A stretch of DNA of 64,000 nt from Cololabis saira. Its lineage: Eukaryota; Chordata; Actinopteri; Beloniformes; Belonidae. The DNA lies in the NCBI RefSeq assembly GCF_033807715.1, contig NC_084591.1, forward strand, positions 45,655,868-45,719,867, read 5' to 3'. The notes under the pieces are model-generated. The model searched no databases and was not told the origin of the DNA. It saw nothing but the letters and a program-made list of their open reading frames with translations. The translations under genes were made by a program, and so were the position numbers. Shown here one piece after another: positions 23,730 to 34,496 of this stretch; the first letter of the stretch is position 1; the number at the start of each line of letters is the position of its first letter.

Positions 23730-24092
23730 TGTTAAGTAAACCTCTAGCTGGTGTTGGTAAATCTCTAGGTAGTGTAAACTTTAGTGTGTTAGAGTCAGTA
23801 GTCATTGTCGCAGCTATAGAACAAAACTATAATAGTTAGTCTCAAATATAGCTTCGCGGTAGATATGCTGCTATAGGCTTATGCTGCAGGGGGGCACCGA
23901 CATGATCCGCTGGGCGGTGCCTCTCACCCTTCTTCTCCTCTCCTTTTCCCTGCCTCTCTTCTCCATTACCATTTTTATTTATTATAAATATCTCATAGCT
24001 ATCATTTTTGTCCATTGTTCCTGTAGTTTCTTGTGCCGGCCCCCCTTTTTTCTCTTTTGTGTATGTTTGCAGGCCGGAGCCTCAGGAGCTGC

Positions 24093-24335
24093 GTTCTATT
24101 CAATTTCAATTCAATTTTATTTATATAGCGTCTAATACAACAGAGTTGTCTCTAGACGCTTTACAGAGACCCATACCCAGAACATGACCCCCGAGCAGTT
24201 ATTACATAAACAATGGCAGGTAAAAACTCCCCTAGTGGGAGAAAAACCTTAAGCCAAACAGTGGCAAGGAAAAACTCCCCTTTAGGAGGGAAGAAACCTT
24301 CCCTCCTAAAGGGGAGTTTTTCCTTGCCCTGTTCT
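24093..24335 (-). mobile_element. Nested LINE 3'-end insertion with inverted 5' piece
   Basis: These bases add 238 bp compared with the otherwise matching LINE in unit 20. GTTCT stands at both ends (24093-24097, 24331-24335) and only once at the empty site (26883-26887). Bases 24098-24298 are, on the minus strand, a LINE 3' end running from AAGGTTTCTTCC-like sequence to a TTGAA-type tail. Bases 24299-24330 are a second piece of the same region in opposite orientation. This is the layout left by twin priming. The antisense tail lacks the TTTATG hexamer run of the host element, so it came from a different source copy. Confidence 0.78.
24263..24328. repeat. Perfect 30-bp inverted repeat (hairpin, 6-nt loop)
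   Basis: Left arm 24263-24292 is the exact reverse complement of right arm 24299-24328, separated by GAAACC. Created by the inversion inside the nested insertion. Confidence 0.9.
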
Positions 24336-24726
24336 GGCCTGTGTTCCCGGCCCTCCCCCCCCTCTGGTCATCCCATTGCTTCTTCCACCTGCCTACGTGG
24401 ATGTCTGCTGTTGCTGCTTCCGCCTGCCTGCACCCCCCCCCCCTCTGGTCATCCCGCTGCTGCTTCCACATGACTGTTGTGTGCTGCTGACGCCCCCCAC
24501 CTCTGGTCATCCCGCTGCTGCTTCCACCTGCCTGCTGTGTGCTGTCGACGTCCCTGACTCCCCCAGTCTGGCCTTCGGCAGGAGGGTCCCCCCTTATGAG
24601 CCTGGTCCTGCTCAAGGTTTCTTCCCTCCTAAAGGGGAGTTTTTCCTTGCCACTGTTTGGCTTAAGGCTTTTCTCCCACTAAGGGAGTTTTTACCTGCCA
24701 TTGTTTATATAATAATTGCTCGGGGG

Positions 24727-24762
24727 TTTATGTTTATGTTTATGTTTATGTTTATGTTCATG
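24727..24762 (+). repeat. TTTATG hexamer microsatellite (5 copies plus TTCATG)
   Basis: Five TTTATG units followed by one TTCATG, within the LINE 3' UTR. Confidence 0.93.
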
Positions 24763-24825
24763 TTCTGGATCTCTGGAAAGCGTCTAGAGACAACATCTGT
24801 TGTATTAGACGCTATATAAATAAAA

Positions 24826-24845
24826 TTGAATTGAATTGAATTGAA
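24826..24845 (+). repeat. LINE 3' tail, four TTGAA repeats
   Basis: Directly follows TATAAATAAAA. Terminal short repeats instead of poly(A) are typical of L2/CR1-type LINEs. Confidence 0.88.
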
Positions 24846-24850
24846 GAGCT
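24843..24850 (+). repeat. Target-site duplication, right (LINE in unit 19)
   Basis: Right-hand GAAGAGCT, after which the ordinary unit sequence continues with CCCAGACTGG. Confidence 0.75.
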
Positions 24851-25698
24851 CCCAGACTGGAACCTTGGGGAACTCCACATGTGATTCTTGTCTTCTCTGA
24901 TGTAAAGTTACCTGTTGACACAAAGTACTTCCTGTTCTCTAAGTATGTTTTGAACCACTTTAGTACAGTTCCAGAAAGACCCGCCCAGTTCTATAGTGGT
25001 TTGAGTAAAATATTTCGGTCAACTGTATCAAGTGCAACACTGATATCCAGTAACAATAAGACTGACTTTTTTCCCATCATCTGCATTCAAAAATATATCA
25101 TTGTGACTTTTTTTGGCAATGATGTCAGAAAAGTAGTACTTCCTTGCATTCCTTAGTTGTAAATTATGAGAGGGAAGTTTGTCTTTATAGATGTCAAAAG
25201 GAACCTGGAGATTAGTTTTTCTCCAATCAAAAACGTATGCTTTCAAGAGCCTCTTGAAGTTAGAGAGGGACATCGCTGTTCTGATAGCAGCTGGCAGGCG
25301 GTTCCACCAGCGTGGAACACTGTGAAAACTGTCTGGACTGAGAGTTCCTTGAACGTAGGGATGGCGCTGCCAAACAACATTCCTGTGAGGAGCAATTAGC
25401 GCCTATGGCGTAATTCTGTATGATCGCGTTGAGGCAGATAATTCAAGTGAAAGGGCACAACTCAGGAGAAGAGACAGCAGGCGTAGAGTGAGAAATCTAG
25501 TAAAGGAAAGCACAGTTCCCTGACTGGGAATGGAACCCAGGGCAAGTTTTCACATTCTAGTCACTTTTTGAACATCCCACCGTGAGCGTACGCGCAATCC
25601 TTGTGCACCGCACTCTCTGTACATGTGGCCGTTGATCTTTCAACTTGTTGAAACCCTCTGGTGTATATTGTGAGAAATGTATCATAGAAAAAGAGCAG

Positions 25699-25770
25699 TT
25701 CCCTGACCGGGAATCGAACACGGACCGCGGCGGTGAGAGCGCCGAATCCTAACCACTAGACCATCAGGGA
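25699..25770 (-). tRNA. tRNA-Glu-CTC: tRNA-Glu (CTC), copy 20, B-box variant
   Basis: Two changes shared only with copy 21. At 25720 residue 51 is T instead of G, breaking T-stem pair G51:C61 and changing the first base of the B box. At 25724 residue 47 is T instead of C, in the variable region. The B-box change may lower TFIIIC binding. Anticodon at 25735-25737. It lies between the two LINE insertions. Confidence 0.92.
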
Positions 25771-26077
25771 GATGCCGCTAGGTAGTGTCAATTCGAAATA
25801 CCCGTAAAAATGTTGTCACAATAATCAAGCTACTATAGATGAATGCACAGACTACTCTTCCCAGTTGAGACATCAGATCTTTTAACCTTGATATGTTTTT
25901 AAAGTGGTAGTAGGCTGACTTTGTTTTTGTCTTAATGTGTTTAGGTGCGAGTCCATCACAACACCCAGATTTCTGCGCTGGTTGCTAGTTTTTAGGTGTA
26001 TCTGTGGTGACCTGTAATCGTTTGTCTTTGGCTCCAAAGACAATTTTGTTTAGCTCGAGAAATGTAGATATTGAACA

Positions 26078-26085
26078 GAAGAGCT
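26078..26085 (+). repeat. Target-site duplication, left (LINE in unit 20)
   Basis: GAAGAGCT, matching 27395-27402. Confidence 0.75.
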
Positions 26086-26519
26086 TGTTGTTAGCAGGAT
26101 GTCCAAGTAATTTGCTGAATAGGCTCCAGCTGATCCAAAATGCAGCAGCACGAGTACTGACAGGAATTCGCAGGAGAGACCACGTCTCTCCAGTGTTAGC
26201 GTCGCTCCATTGGCTACCTGTAAAATTCAGAATTCAATTTAAAATTTTATTACTTGCATATAAAGCCCAAAACGGCTTAGCTCCGCAGTATTTACAAGAT
26301 TTGATAGTGCCTTATGTTCCTGGCCGAGCTCTCCGCTCCCAGGGTGCAGGTTTACTCGTAGTTCCTAGAGTATCTAAATGTAGATTTGGAGGGCGGGCGT
26401 TCTGCTATCAGGCACCATTACTTTGGAACCAACTTCCAATCTGGGTTAAGGAGGCTGACACCACCTCCACCTTTAAAACTAAACTTAAAACCTTTCTGTT
26501 TAGTAAAGCTTATAGTTAG
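26086..26519 (+). pseudogene. LINE ORF2 C-terminal fragment (unit 20 insertion)
   Basis: Encodes the same protein fragment as 23296-23729, residue for residue, ending at TAG 26517-26519. The lack of differences indicates that the duplication is recent. Confidence 0.88.
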
Positions 26520-27394
26520 TGTTAAGTAAACCTCTAGCTGGTGTTGGTAAATCTCTAGGTAGTGTAAACTTTAGTGTGTTAGAGTCAGTAGTCATTGTCG
26601 CAGCTATAGAACAAAACTATAATAGTTAGTCTCAAATATAGCTTCGCGGTAGATATGCTGCTATAGGCTTATGCTGCAGGGGGGCACCGACATGATCCGC
26701 TGGGCGGTGCCTCTCACCCTTCTTCTCCTCTCCTTTTCCCTGCCTCTCTTCTCCATTACCATTTTTATTTATTATAAATATCTCATAGCTATCATTTTTG
26801 TCCATTGTTCCTGTAGTTTCTTGTGCCGGCCCCCCTTTTTTCTCTTTTGTGTATGTTTGCAGGCCGGAGCCTCAGGAGCTGCGTTCTGGCCTGTGTTCCC
26901 GGCCCTCCCCCCCCTCTGGTCATCCCATTGCTTCTTCCACCTGCCTACGTGGATGTCTGCTGTTGCTGCTTCCGCCTGCCTGCACCCCCCCCCCCTCTGG
27001 TCATCCCGCTGCTGCTTCCACATGACTGTTGTGTGCTGCTGACGCCCCCCACCTCTGGTCATCCCGCTGCTGCTTCCACCTGCCTGCTGTGTGCTGTCGA
27101 CGTCCCTGACTCCCCCAGTCTGGCCTTCGGCAGGAGGGTCCCCCCTTATGAGCCTGGTCCTGCTCAAGGTTTCTTCCCTCCTAAAGGGGAGTTTTTCCTT
27201 GCCACTGTTTGGCTTAAGGCTTTTCTCCCACTAAGGGAGTTTTTACCTGCCATTGTTTATATAATAATTGCTCGGGGGTTTATGTTTATGTTTATGTTTA
27301 TGTTTATGTTCATGTTCTGGATCTCTGGAAAGCGTCTAGAGACAACATCTGTTGTATTAGACGCTATATAAATAAAATTGAATTGAATTGAATT
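26520..27394 (+). other. LINE 3' UTR of the unit 20 insertion
   Basis: Same as the unit 19 3' UTR without the nested insertion. Contains the C-rich segment repeats (starting near 26912, 26993 and 27051), the AAGGTTTCTTCC block near 27166 and the TTTATG hexamers at 27279-27314. Open frames of 123-182 codons in it are low-complexity by-products. Confidence 0.8.
27279..27314 (+). repeat. TTTATG hexamer microsatellite, second LINE copy
   Basis: Same length as in the first LINE copy (five TTTATG plus TTCATG), so it has not drifted since the duplication. Confidence 0.93.
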
Positions 27395-27397
27395 GAA
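27378..27397 (+). repeat. LINE 3' tail, four TTGAA repeats, second copy
   Basis: Same repeat number as the tail at 24826-24845. Confidence 0.88.
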
Positions 27398-27402
27398 GAG
27401 CT
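27395..27402 (+). repeat. Target-site duplication, right (LINE in unit 20)
   Basis: GAAGAGCT, followed by the ordinary unit sequence. Confidence 0.75.
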
Positions 27403-28250
27403 CCCAGACTGGAACCTTGGGGAACTCCACATGTGATTCTTGTCTTCTCTGATGTAAAGTTACCTGTTGACACAAAGTACTTCCTGTTCTCTAAGTATGT
27501 TTTGAACCACTTTAGTACAGTTCCAGAAAGACCCGCCCAGTTCTATAGTGGTTTGAGTAAAATATTTCGGTCAACTGTATCAAGTGCAACACTGATATCC
27601 AGTAACAATAAGACTGACTTTTTTCCCATCATCTGCATTCAAAAATATATCATTGTGACTTTTTTTGGCAATGATGTCAGAAAAGTAGTACTTCCTTGCA
27701 TTCCTTAGTTGTAAATTATGAGAGGGAAGTTTGTCTTTATAGATGTCAAAAGGAACCTGGAGATTAGTTTTTCTCCAATCAAAAACGTATGCTTTCAAGA
27801 GCCTCTTGAAGTTAGAGAGGGACATCGCTGTTCTGATAGCAGCTGGCAGGCGGTTCCACCAGCGTGGAACACTGTGAAAACTGTCTGGACTGAGAGTTCC
27901 TTGAACGTAGGGATGGCGCTGCCAAACAACATTCCTGTGAGGAGCAATTAGCGCCTATGGCGTAATTCTGTATGATCGCGTTGAGGCAGATAATTCAAGT
28001 GAAAGGGCACAACTCAGGAGAAGAGACAGCAGGCGTAGAGTGAGAAATCTAGTAAAGGAAAGCACAGTTCCCTGACTGGGAATGGAACCCAGGGCAAGTT
28101 TTCACATTCTAGTCACTTTTTGAACATCCCACCGTGAGCGTACGCGCAATCCTTGTGCACCGCACTCTCTGTACATGTGGCCGTTGATCTTTCAACTTGT
28201 TGAAACCCTCTGGTGTATATTGTGAGAAATGTATCATAGAAAAAGAGCAG

Positions 28251-28322
28251 TTCCCTGACCGGGAATCGAACACGGACCGCGGCGGTGAGAGCGCCGAATC
28301 CTAACCACTAGACCATCAGGGA
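28251..28322 (-). tRNA. tRNA-Glu-CTC: tRNA-Glu (CTC), copy 21, B-box variant
   Basis: Same two changes as copy 20, at 28272 (residue 51) and 28276 (residue 47). Anticodon at 28287-28289. The shared pair marks copies 20 and 21 as products of one duplication together with the LINE. Confidence 0.92.
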
Positions 28323-29484
28323 GATGCCGCTAGGTAGTGTCAATTCGAAATACCCGTAAAAATGTTGTCACAATAATCAAGCTACTATAGATGAATGCAC
28401 AGACTACTCTTCCCAGTTGAGACATCAGATCTTTTAACCTTGATATGTTTTTAAAGTGGTAGTAGGCTGACTTTGTTTTTGTCTTAATGTGTTTAGGTGC
28501 GAGTCCATCACAACACCCAGATTTCTGCGCTGGTTGCTAGTTTTTAGGTGTATCTGTGGTGACCTGTAATCGTTTGTCTTTGGCTCCAAAGACAATTTTG
28601 TTTAGCTCGAGAAATGTAGATATTGAACAGAAGAGCTCCCAGACTGGAACCTTGGGGAACTCCACATGTGATTCTTGTCTTCTCTGATGTAAAGTTACCT
28701 GTTGACACAAAGTACTTCCTGTTCTCTAAGTATGTTTTGAACCACTTTAGTACAGTTCCAGAAAGACCCGCCCAGTTCTATAGTGGTTTGAGTAAAATAT
28801 TTCGGTCAACTGTATCAAGTGCAACACTGATATCCAGTAACAATAAGACTGACTTTTTTCCCATCATCTGCATTCAAAAATATATCATTGTGACTTTTTT
28901 TGGCAATGATGTCAGAAAAGTAGTACTTCCTTGCATTCCTTAGTTGTAAATTATGAGAGGGAAGTTTGTCTTTATAGATGTCAAAGGAACCTGGAGATTA
29001 GTTTTTCTCCAATCAAAAACGTATGCTTTCAAGAGCCTCTTGAAGTTAGAGAGGGACATTGCTGTTCTGATAGCAGCTGGCAGGCGGTTCCACCAGCGTG
29101 GAACACTGTGAAAACTGTCTGGACTGAGAGTTCCTTGAACGTAGGGATGGCGCTGCCAAACAACATTCCTGTGAGGAGCAATTAGCGCCTATGGCGTAAT
29201 TCTGTATGATCGCGTTGAGGCAGATAATTCAAGTGAAAGGGCACAACTCAGGAGAAGAGACAGCAGGCGTAGAGTGAGAAATCTAGTAAAGGAAAGCACA
29301 GTTCCCTGACTGGGAATGGAACCCAGGGCAAGTTTTCACATTCTAGTCACTTTTTGAACATCCCACCGTGAGCGTACGCGCAATCCTTGTGCACCGCACT
29401 CTCTGTACATGTGGCCGTTGATCTTTCAACTTGTTGAAACCCTCTGGTGTATATTGTGAGAAATGTATCATAGAAAAAGAGCAG

Positions 29485-29556
29485 TTCCCTGACCGGGAAT
29501 CGAACCCGGGCCGCGGCGGTGAGAGCGCCGAATCCTAACCACTAGACCATCAGGGA
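29485..29556 (-). tRNA. tRNA-Glu-CTC: tRNA-Glu (CTC), copy 22
   Basis: Identical to copy 1. Anticodon at 29521-29523. The unit is 1,234 bp because one A is missing near 28985. Confidence 0.97.
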
Positions 29557-30719
29557 GATGCCGCTAGGTAGTGTCAATTCGAAATACCTGTAAAAATGTT
29601 GTCACAATAATCAAGCTACTATAGATGAATGCACAGACTACTCTTCCCAGTTGAGACATCAGATCTTTTAACCTTGATATGTTTTTAAAGTGGTAGTAGG
29701 CTGACTTTGTTTTTGTCTTAATGTGTTTAGGTGCGAGTCCATCACAACACCCAGATTTCTGCGCTGGTTGCTAGTTTTTAGGTGTATCTGTGGTGACCTG
29801 TAATCGTTTGTCTTTGGCTCCAAAGACAATTTTGTTTAGCTCGAGAAATGTAGATATTGAACAGAAGAGCTCCCAGACTGGAACCTTGGGGAACTCCACA
29901 TGTGATTCTTGTCTTCTCTGATGTAAAGTTACCTGTTGACACAAAGTACTTCCTGTTCTCTAAGTATGTTTTGAACCACTTTAGTACAGTTCCAGAAAGA
30001 CCCGCCCAGTTCTATAGTGGTTTGAGTAAAATATTTCGGTCAACTGTATCAAGTGCAACACTGATATCCAGTAACAATAAGACTGACTTTTTTCCCATCA
30101 TCTGCATTCAAAAATATATCATTGTGACTTTTTTTGGCAATGATGTCAGAAAAGTAGTACTTCCTTGCATTCCTTAGTTGTAAATTATGAGAGGGAAGTT
30201 TGTCTTTATAGATGTCAAAAGGAACCTGGAGATTAGTTTTTCTCCAATCAAAAACGTATGCTTTCAAGAGCCTCTTGAAGTTAGAGAGGGACATCGCTGT
30301 TCTGATAGCAGCTGGCAGGCGGTTCCACCAGCGTGGAACACTGTGAAAACTGTCTGGACTGAGAGTTCCTTGAACGTAGGGATGGCGCTGCCAAACAACA
30401 TTCCTGTGAGGAGCAATTAGCGCCTATGGCGTAATTCTGTATGATCGCGTTGAGGCAGATAATTCAAGTGAAAGGGCACAACTCAGGAGAAGAGACAGCA
30501 GGCGTAGAGTGAGAAATCTAGTAAAGGAAAGCACAGTTCCCTGACTGGGAATGGAACCCAGGGCAAGTTTTCACATTCTAGTCACTTTTTGAACATCCCA
30601 CCGTGAGCGTACGCGCAATCCTTGTGCACCGCACTCTCTGTACATGTGGCCGTTGATCTTTCAACTTGTTGAAACCCTCTGGTGTATATTGTGAGAAATG
30701 TATCATAGAAAAAGAGCAG

Positions 30720-30791
30720 TTCCCTGACCGGGAATCGAACCCGGGCCGCGGCGGTGAGAGCGCCGAATCCTAACCACTAGACCATCAGGGA
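30720..30791 (-). tRNA. tRNA-Glu-CTC: tRNA-Glu (CTC), copy 23
   Basis: Identical to copy 1. Anticodon at 30756-30758. Confidence 0.97.
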
Positions 30792-31954
30792 GATGCCGCT
30801 AGGTAGTGTCAATTCGAAATACCCGTAAAAATGTTGTCACAATAATCAAGCTACTATAGATGAATGCACAGACTACTCTTCCCAGTTGAGACATCAGATC
30901 TTTTAACCTTGATATGTTTTTAAAGTGGTAGTAGGCTGACTTTGTTTTTGTCTTAATGTGTTTAGGTGCGAGTCCATCACAACACCCAGATTTCTGCGCT
31001 GGTTGCTAGTTTTTAGGTGTATCTGTGGTGACCTGTAATCGTTTGTCTTTGGCTCCAAAGACAATTTTGTTTAGCTCGAGAAATGTAGATATTGAACAGA
31101 AGAGCTCCCAGACTGGAACCTTGGGGAACTCCACATGTGATTCTTGTCTTCTCTGATGTAAAGTTACCTGTTGACACAAAGTACTTCCTGTTCTCTAAGT
31201 ATGTTTTGAACCACTTTAGTACAGTTCCAGAAAGACCCGCCCAGTTCTATAGTGGTTTGAGTAAAATATTTCGGTCAACTGTATCAAGTGCAACACTGAT
31301 ATCCAGTAACAATAAGACTGACTTTTTTCCCATCATCTGCATTCAAAAATATATCATTGTGACTTTTTTTGGCAATGATGTCAGAAAAGTAGTACTTCCT
31401 TGCATTCCTTAGTTGTAAATTATGAGAGGGAAGTTTGTCTTTATAGATGTCAAAAGGAACCTGGAGATTAGTTTTTCTCCAATCAAAAACGTATGCTTTC
31501 AAGAGCCTCTTGAAGTTAGAGAGGGACATCGCTGTTCTGATAGCAGCTGGCAGGCGGTTCCACCAGCGTGGAACACTGTGAAAACTGTCTGGACTGAGAG
31601 TTCCTTGAACGTAGGGATGGCGCTGCCAAACAACATTCCTGTGAGGAGCAATTAGCGCCTATGGCGTAATTCTGTATGATCGCGTTGAGGCAGATAATTC
31701 AAGTGAAAGGGCACAACTCAGGAGAAGAGACAGCAGGCGTAGAGTGAGAAATCTAGTAAAGGAAAGCACAGTTCCCTGACTGGGAATGGAACCCAGGGCA
31801 AGTTTTCACATTCTAGTCACTTTTTGAACATCCCACCGTGAGCGTACGCGCAATCCTTGTGCACCGCACTCTCTGTACATGTGGCCGTTGATCTTTCAAC
31901 TTGTTGAAACCCTCTGGTGTATATTGTGAGAAATGTATCATAGAAAAAGAGCAG

Positions 31955-32026
31955 TTCCCTGACCGGGAATCGAACCCGGGCCGCGGCGGTGAGAGCGCCG
32001 AATCCTAACCACTAGACCATCAGGGA
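31955..32026 (-). tRNA. tRNA-Glu-CTC: tRNA-Glu (CTC), copy 24
   Basis: Identical to copy 1. Anticodon at 31991-31993. Confidence 0.97.
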
Positions 32027-33189
32027 GATGCCGCTAGGTAGTGTCAATTCGAAATACCCGTAAAAATGTTGTCACAATAATCAAGCTACTATAGATGAAT
32101 GCACAGACTACTCTTCCCAGTTGAGACATCAGATCTTTTAACCTTGATATGTTTTTAAAGTGGTAGTAGGCTGACTTTGTTTTTGTCTTAATGTGTTTAG
32201 GTGCGAGTCCATCACAACACCCAGATTTCTGCGCTGGTTGCTAGTTTTTAGGTGTATCTGTGGTGACCTGTAATCGTTTGTCTTTGGCTCCAAAGACAAT
32301 TTTGTTTAGCTCGAGAAATGTAGATATTGAACAGAAGAGCTCCCAGACTGGAACCTTGGGGAACTCCACATGTGATTCTTGTCTTCTCTGATGTAAAGTT
32401 ACCTGTTGACACAAAGTACTTCCTGTTCTCTAAGTATGTTTTGAACCACTTTAGTACAGTTCCAGAAAGACCCGCCCAGTTCTATAGTGGTTTGAGTAAA
32501 ATATTTCGGTCAACTGTATCAAGTGCAACACTGATATCCAGTAACAATAAGACTGACTTTTTTCCCATCATCTGCATTCAAAAATATATCATTGTGACTT
32601 TTTTTGGCAATGATGTCAGAAAAGTAGTACTTCCTTGCATTCCTTAGTTGTAAATTATGAGAGGGAAGTTTGTCTTTATAGATGTCAAAAGGAACCTGGA
32701 GATTAGTTTTTCTCCAATCAAAAACGTATGCTTTCAAGAGCCTCTTGAAGTTAGAGAGGGACATCGCTGTTCTGATAGCAGCTGGCAGGCGGTTCCACCA
32801 GCGTGGAACACTGTGAAAACTGTCTGGACTGAGAGTTCCTTGAACGTAGGGATGGCGCTGCCAAACAACATTCCTGTGAGGAGCAATTAGCGCCTATGGC
32901 GTAATTCTGTATGATCGCGTTGAGGCAGATAATTCAAGTGAAAGGGCACAACTCAGGAGAAGAGACAGCAGGCGTAGAGTGAGAAATCTAGTAAAGGAAA
33001 GCACAGTTCCCTGACTGGGAATGGAACCCAGGGCAAGTTTTCACATTCTAGTCACTTTTTGAACATCCCACCGTGAGCGTACGCGCAATCCTTGTGCACC
33101 GCACTCTCTGTACATGTGGCCGTTGATCTTTCAACTTGTTGAAACCCTCTGGTGTATATTGTGAGAAATGTATCATAGAAAAAGAGCAG

Positions 33190-33261
33190 TTCCCTGACCG
33201 GGAATCGAACCCGGGCCGCGGCGGTGAGAGCGCCGAATCCTAACCACTAGACCATCAGGGA
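33190..33261 (-). tRNA. tRNA-Glu-CTC: tRNA-Glu (CTC), copy 25
   Basis: Identical to copy 1. Anticodon at 33226-33228. Confidence 0.97.
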
Positions 33262-34424
33262 GATGCCGCTAGGTAGTGTCAATTCGAAATACCCGTAAAA
33301 ATGTTGTCACAATAATCAAGCTACTATAGATGAATGCACAGACTACTCTTCCCAGTTGAGACATCAGATCTTTTAACCTTGATATGTTTTTAAAGTGGTA
33401 GTAGGCTGACTTTGTTTTTGTCTTAATGTGTTTAGGTGCGAGTCCATCACAACACCCAGATTTCTGCGCTGGTTGCTAGTTTTTAGGTGTATCTGTGGTG
33501 ACCTGTAATCGTTTGTCTTTGGCTCCAAAGACAATTTTGTTTAGCTCGAGAAATGTAGATATTGAACAGAAGAGCTCCCAGACTGGAACCTTGGGGAACT
33601 CCACATGTGATTCTTGTCTTCTCTGATGTAAAGTTACCTGTTGACACAAAGTACTTCCTGTTCTCTAAGTATGTTTTGAACCACTTTAGTACAGTTCCAG
33701 AAAGACCCGCCCAGTTCTATAGTGGTTTGAGTAAAATATTTCGGTCAACTGTATCAAGTGCAACACTGATATCCAGTAACAATAAGACTGACTTTTTTCC
33801 CATCATCTGCATTCAAAAATATATCATTGTGACTTTTTTTGGCAATGATGTCAGAAAAGTAGTACTTCCTTGCATTCCTTAGTTGTAAATTATGAGAGGG
33901 AAGTTTGTCTTTATAGATGTCAAAAGGAACCTGGAGATTAGTTTTTCTCCAATCAAAAACGTATGCTTTCAAGAGCCTCTTGAAGTTAGAGAGGGACATC
34001 GCTGTTCTGATAGCAGCTGGCAGGCGGTTCCACCAGCGTGGAACACTGTGAAAACTGTCTGGACTGAGAGTTCCTTGAACGTAGGGATGGCGCTGCCAAA
34101 CAACATTCCTGTGAGGAGCAATTAGCGCCTATGGCGTAATTCTGTATGATCGCGTTGAGGCAGATAATTCAAGTGAAAGGGCACAACTCAGGAGAAGAGA
34201 CAGCAGGCGTAGAGTGAGAAATCTAGTAAAGGAAAGCACAGTTGCCTGACTCGGAATGGAACCCAGGGCAAGTTTTCACATTCTAGTCACTTTTTGAACA
34301 TCCCACCGTGAGCGTACGCGCAATCCTTGTGCACCGCACTCTCTGTACATGTGGCCGTTGATCTTTCAACTTGTTGTAACCCTCTGGTGTATATTGTGAG
34401 AAATGTATCATAGAAAAAGAGCAG

Positions 34425-34496
34425 TTCCCTGACCGGGAATCGAACCCGGGCCGCGGCGGTGAGAGCGCCGAATCCTAACCACTAGACCATCAGGGA
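34425..34496 (-). tRNA. tRNA-Glu-CTC: tRNA-Glu (CTC), copy 26
   Basis: Identical to copy 1. Anticodon at 34461-34463. The decayed tRNA copy of this unit has two extra changes (34244, 34252), shared with unit 30. Confidence 0.97.

Larger units (their letters stand above)
23296..24842 (+). mobile_element. 5'-truncated L2/CR1-like LINE inserted in unit 19
   Basis: The array unit stops after GAAGAGCT (23288-23295) and resumes with the same octamer at 24843-24850, so 1,555 bp were added including the repeat. The insert begins inside the reverse-transcriptase C-terminal region, continues into a long 3' UTR and ends in four TTGAA repeats (24826-24845). A truncated 5' end, a microsatellite tail and a short target duplication are what target-primed reverse transcription leaves. 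TATAAATAAAATTGAA at the end and the AAGGTTTCTTCC and GGGAGTTTTTCC 3' UTR motifs are familiar from fish L2-type LINEs. It lies opposite in orientation to the tRNA genes and the older LINE debris it landed in. It carries a nested 238-bp insertion. Confidence 0.9.
23730..24842 (+). other. LINE 3' UTR of the unit 19 insertion
   Basis: Non-coding tail after the ORF2 stop. It begins with a short stretch of GGTAGTGTAAACT-like motifs, passes a pyrimidine-rich part (about 23925-24050), the nested insertion (24093-24335), a C-rich part with three diverged copies of a CTCTGGTCATCCC-led segment (starting near 24362, 24442 and 24500), then the AAGGTTTCTTCC block near 24614, hexamer repeats and the TTGAA tail. 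Open frames of 84-147 codons here are low-complexity by-products. Confidence 0.8.
26086..27394 (+). mobile_element. 5'-truncated L2/CR1-like LINE in unit 20 (duplicate of unit 19 copy)
   Basis: Same element at exactly the same site of the unit, with the same 5' truncation point, tail and flanking octamer (26078-26085 and 27395-27402). It lacks the 238-bp nested insertion and so adds 1,317 bp. Two independent insertions would not share both the truncation point and the target base, so this is the same insertion copied by duplication of a whole unit. It shows the empty site of the nested insertion at GCGTTCTGGC (26881-26890). Confidence 0.9.

Noticed and set aside
26823..27371. A 182-codon frame rich in Pro, Cys and Leu
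   Set aside because: Low-complexity translation of the C-rich LINE 3' UTR and the TTTATG repeat; other frames of the same DNA are also open.
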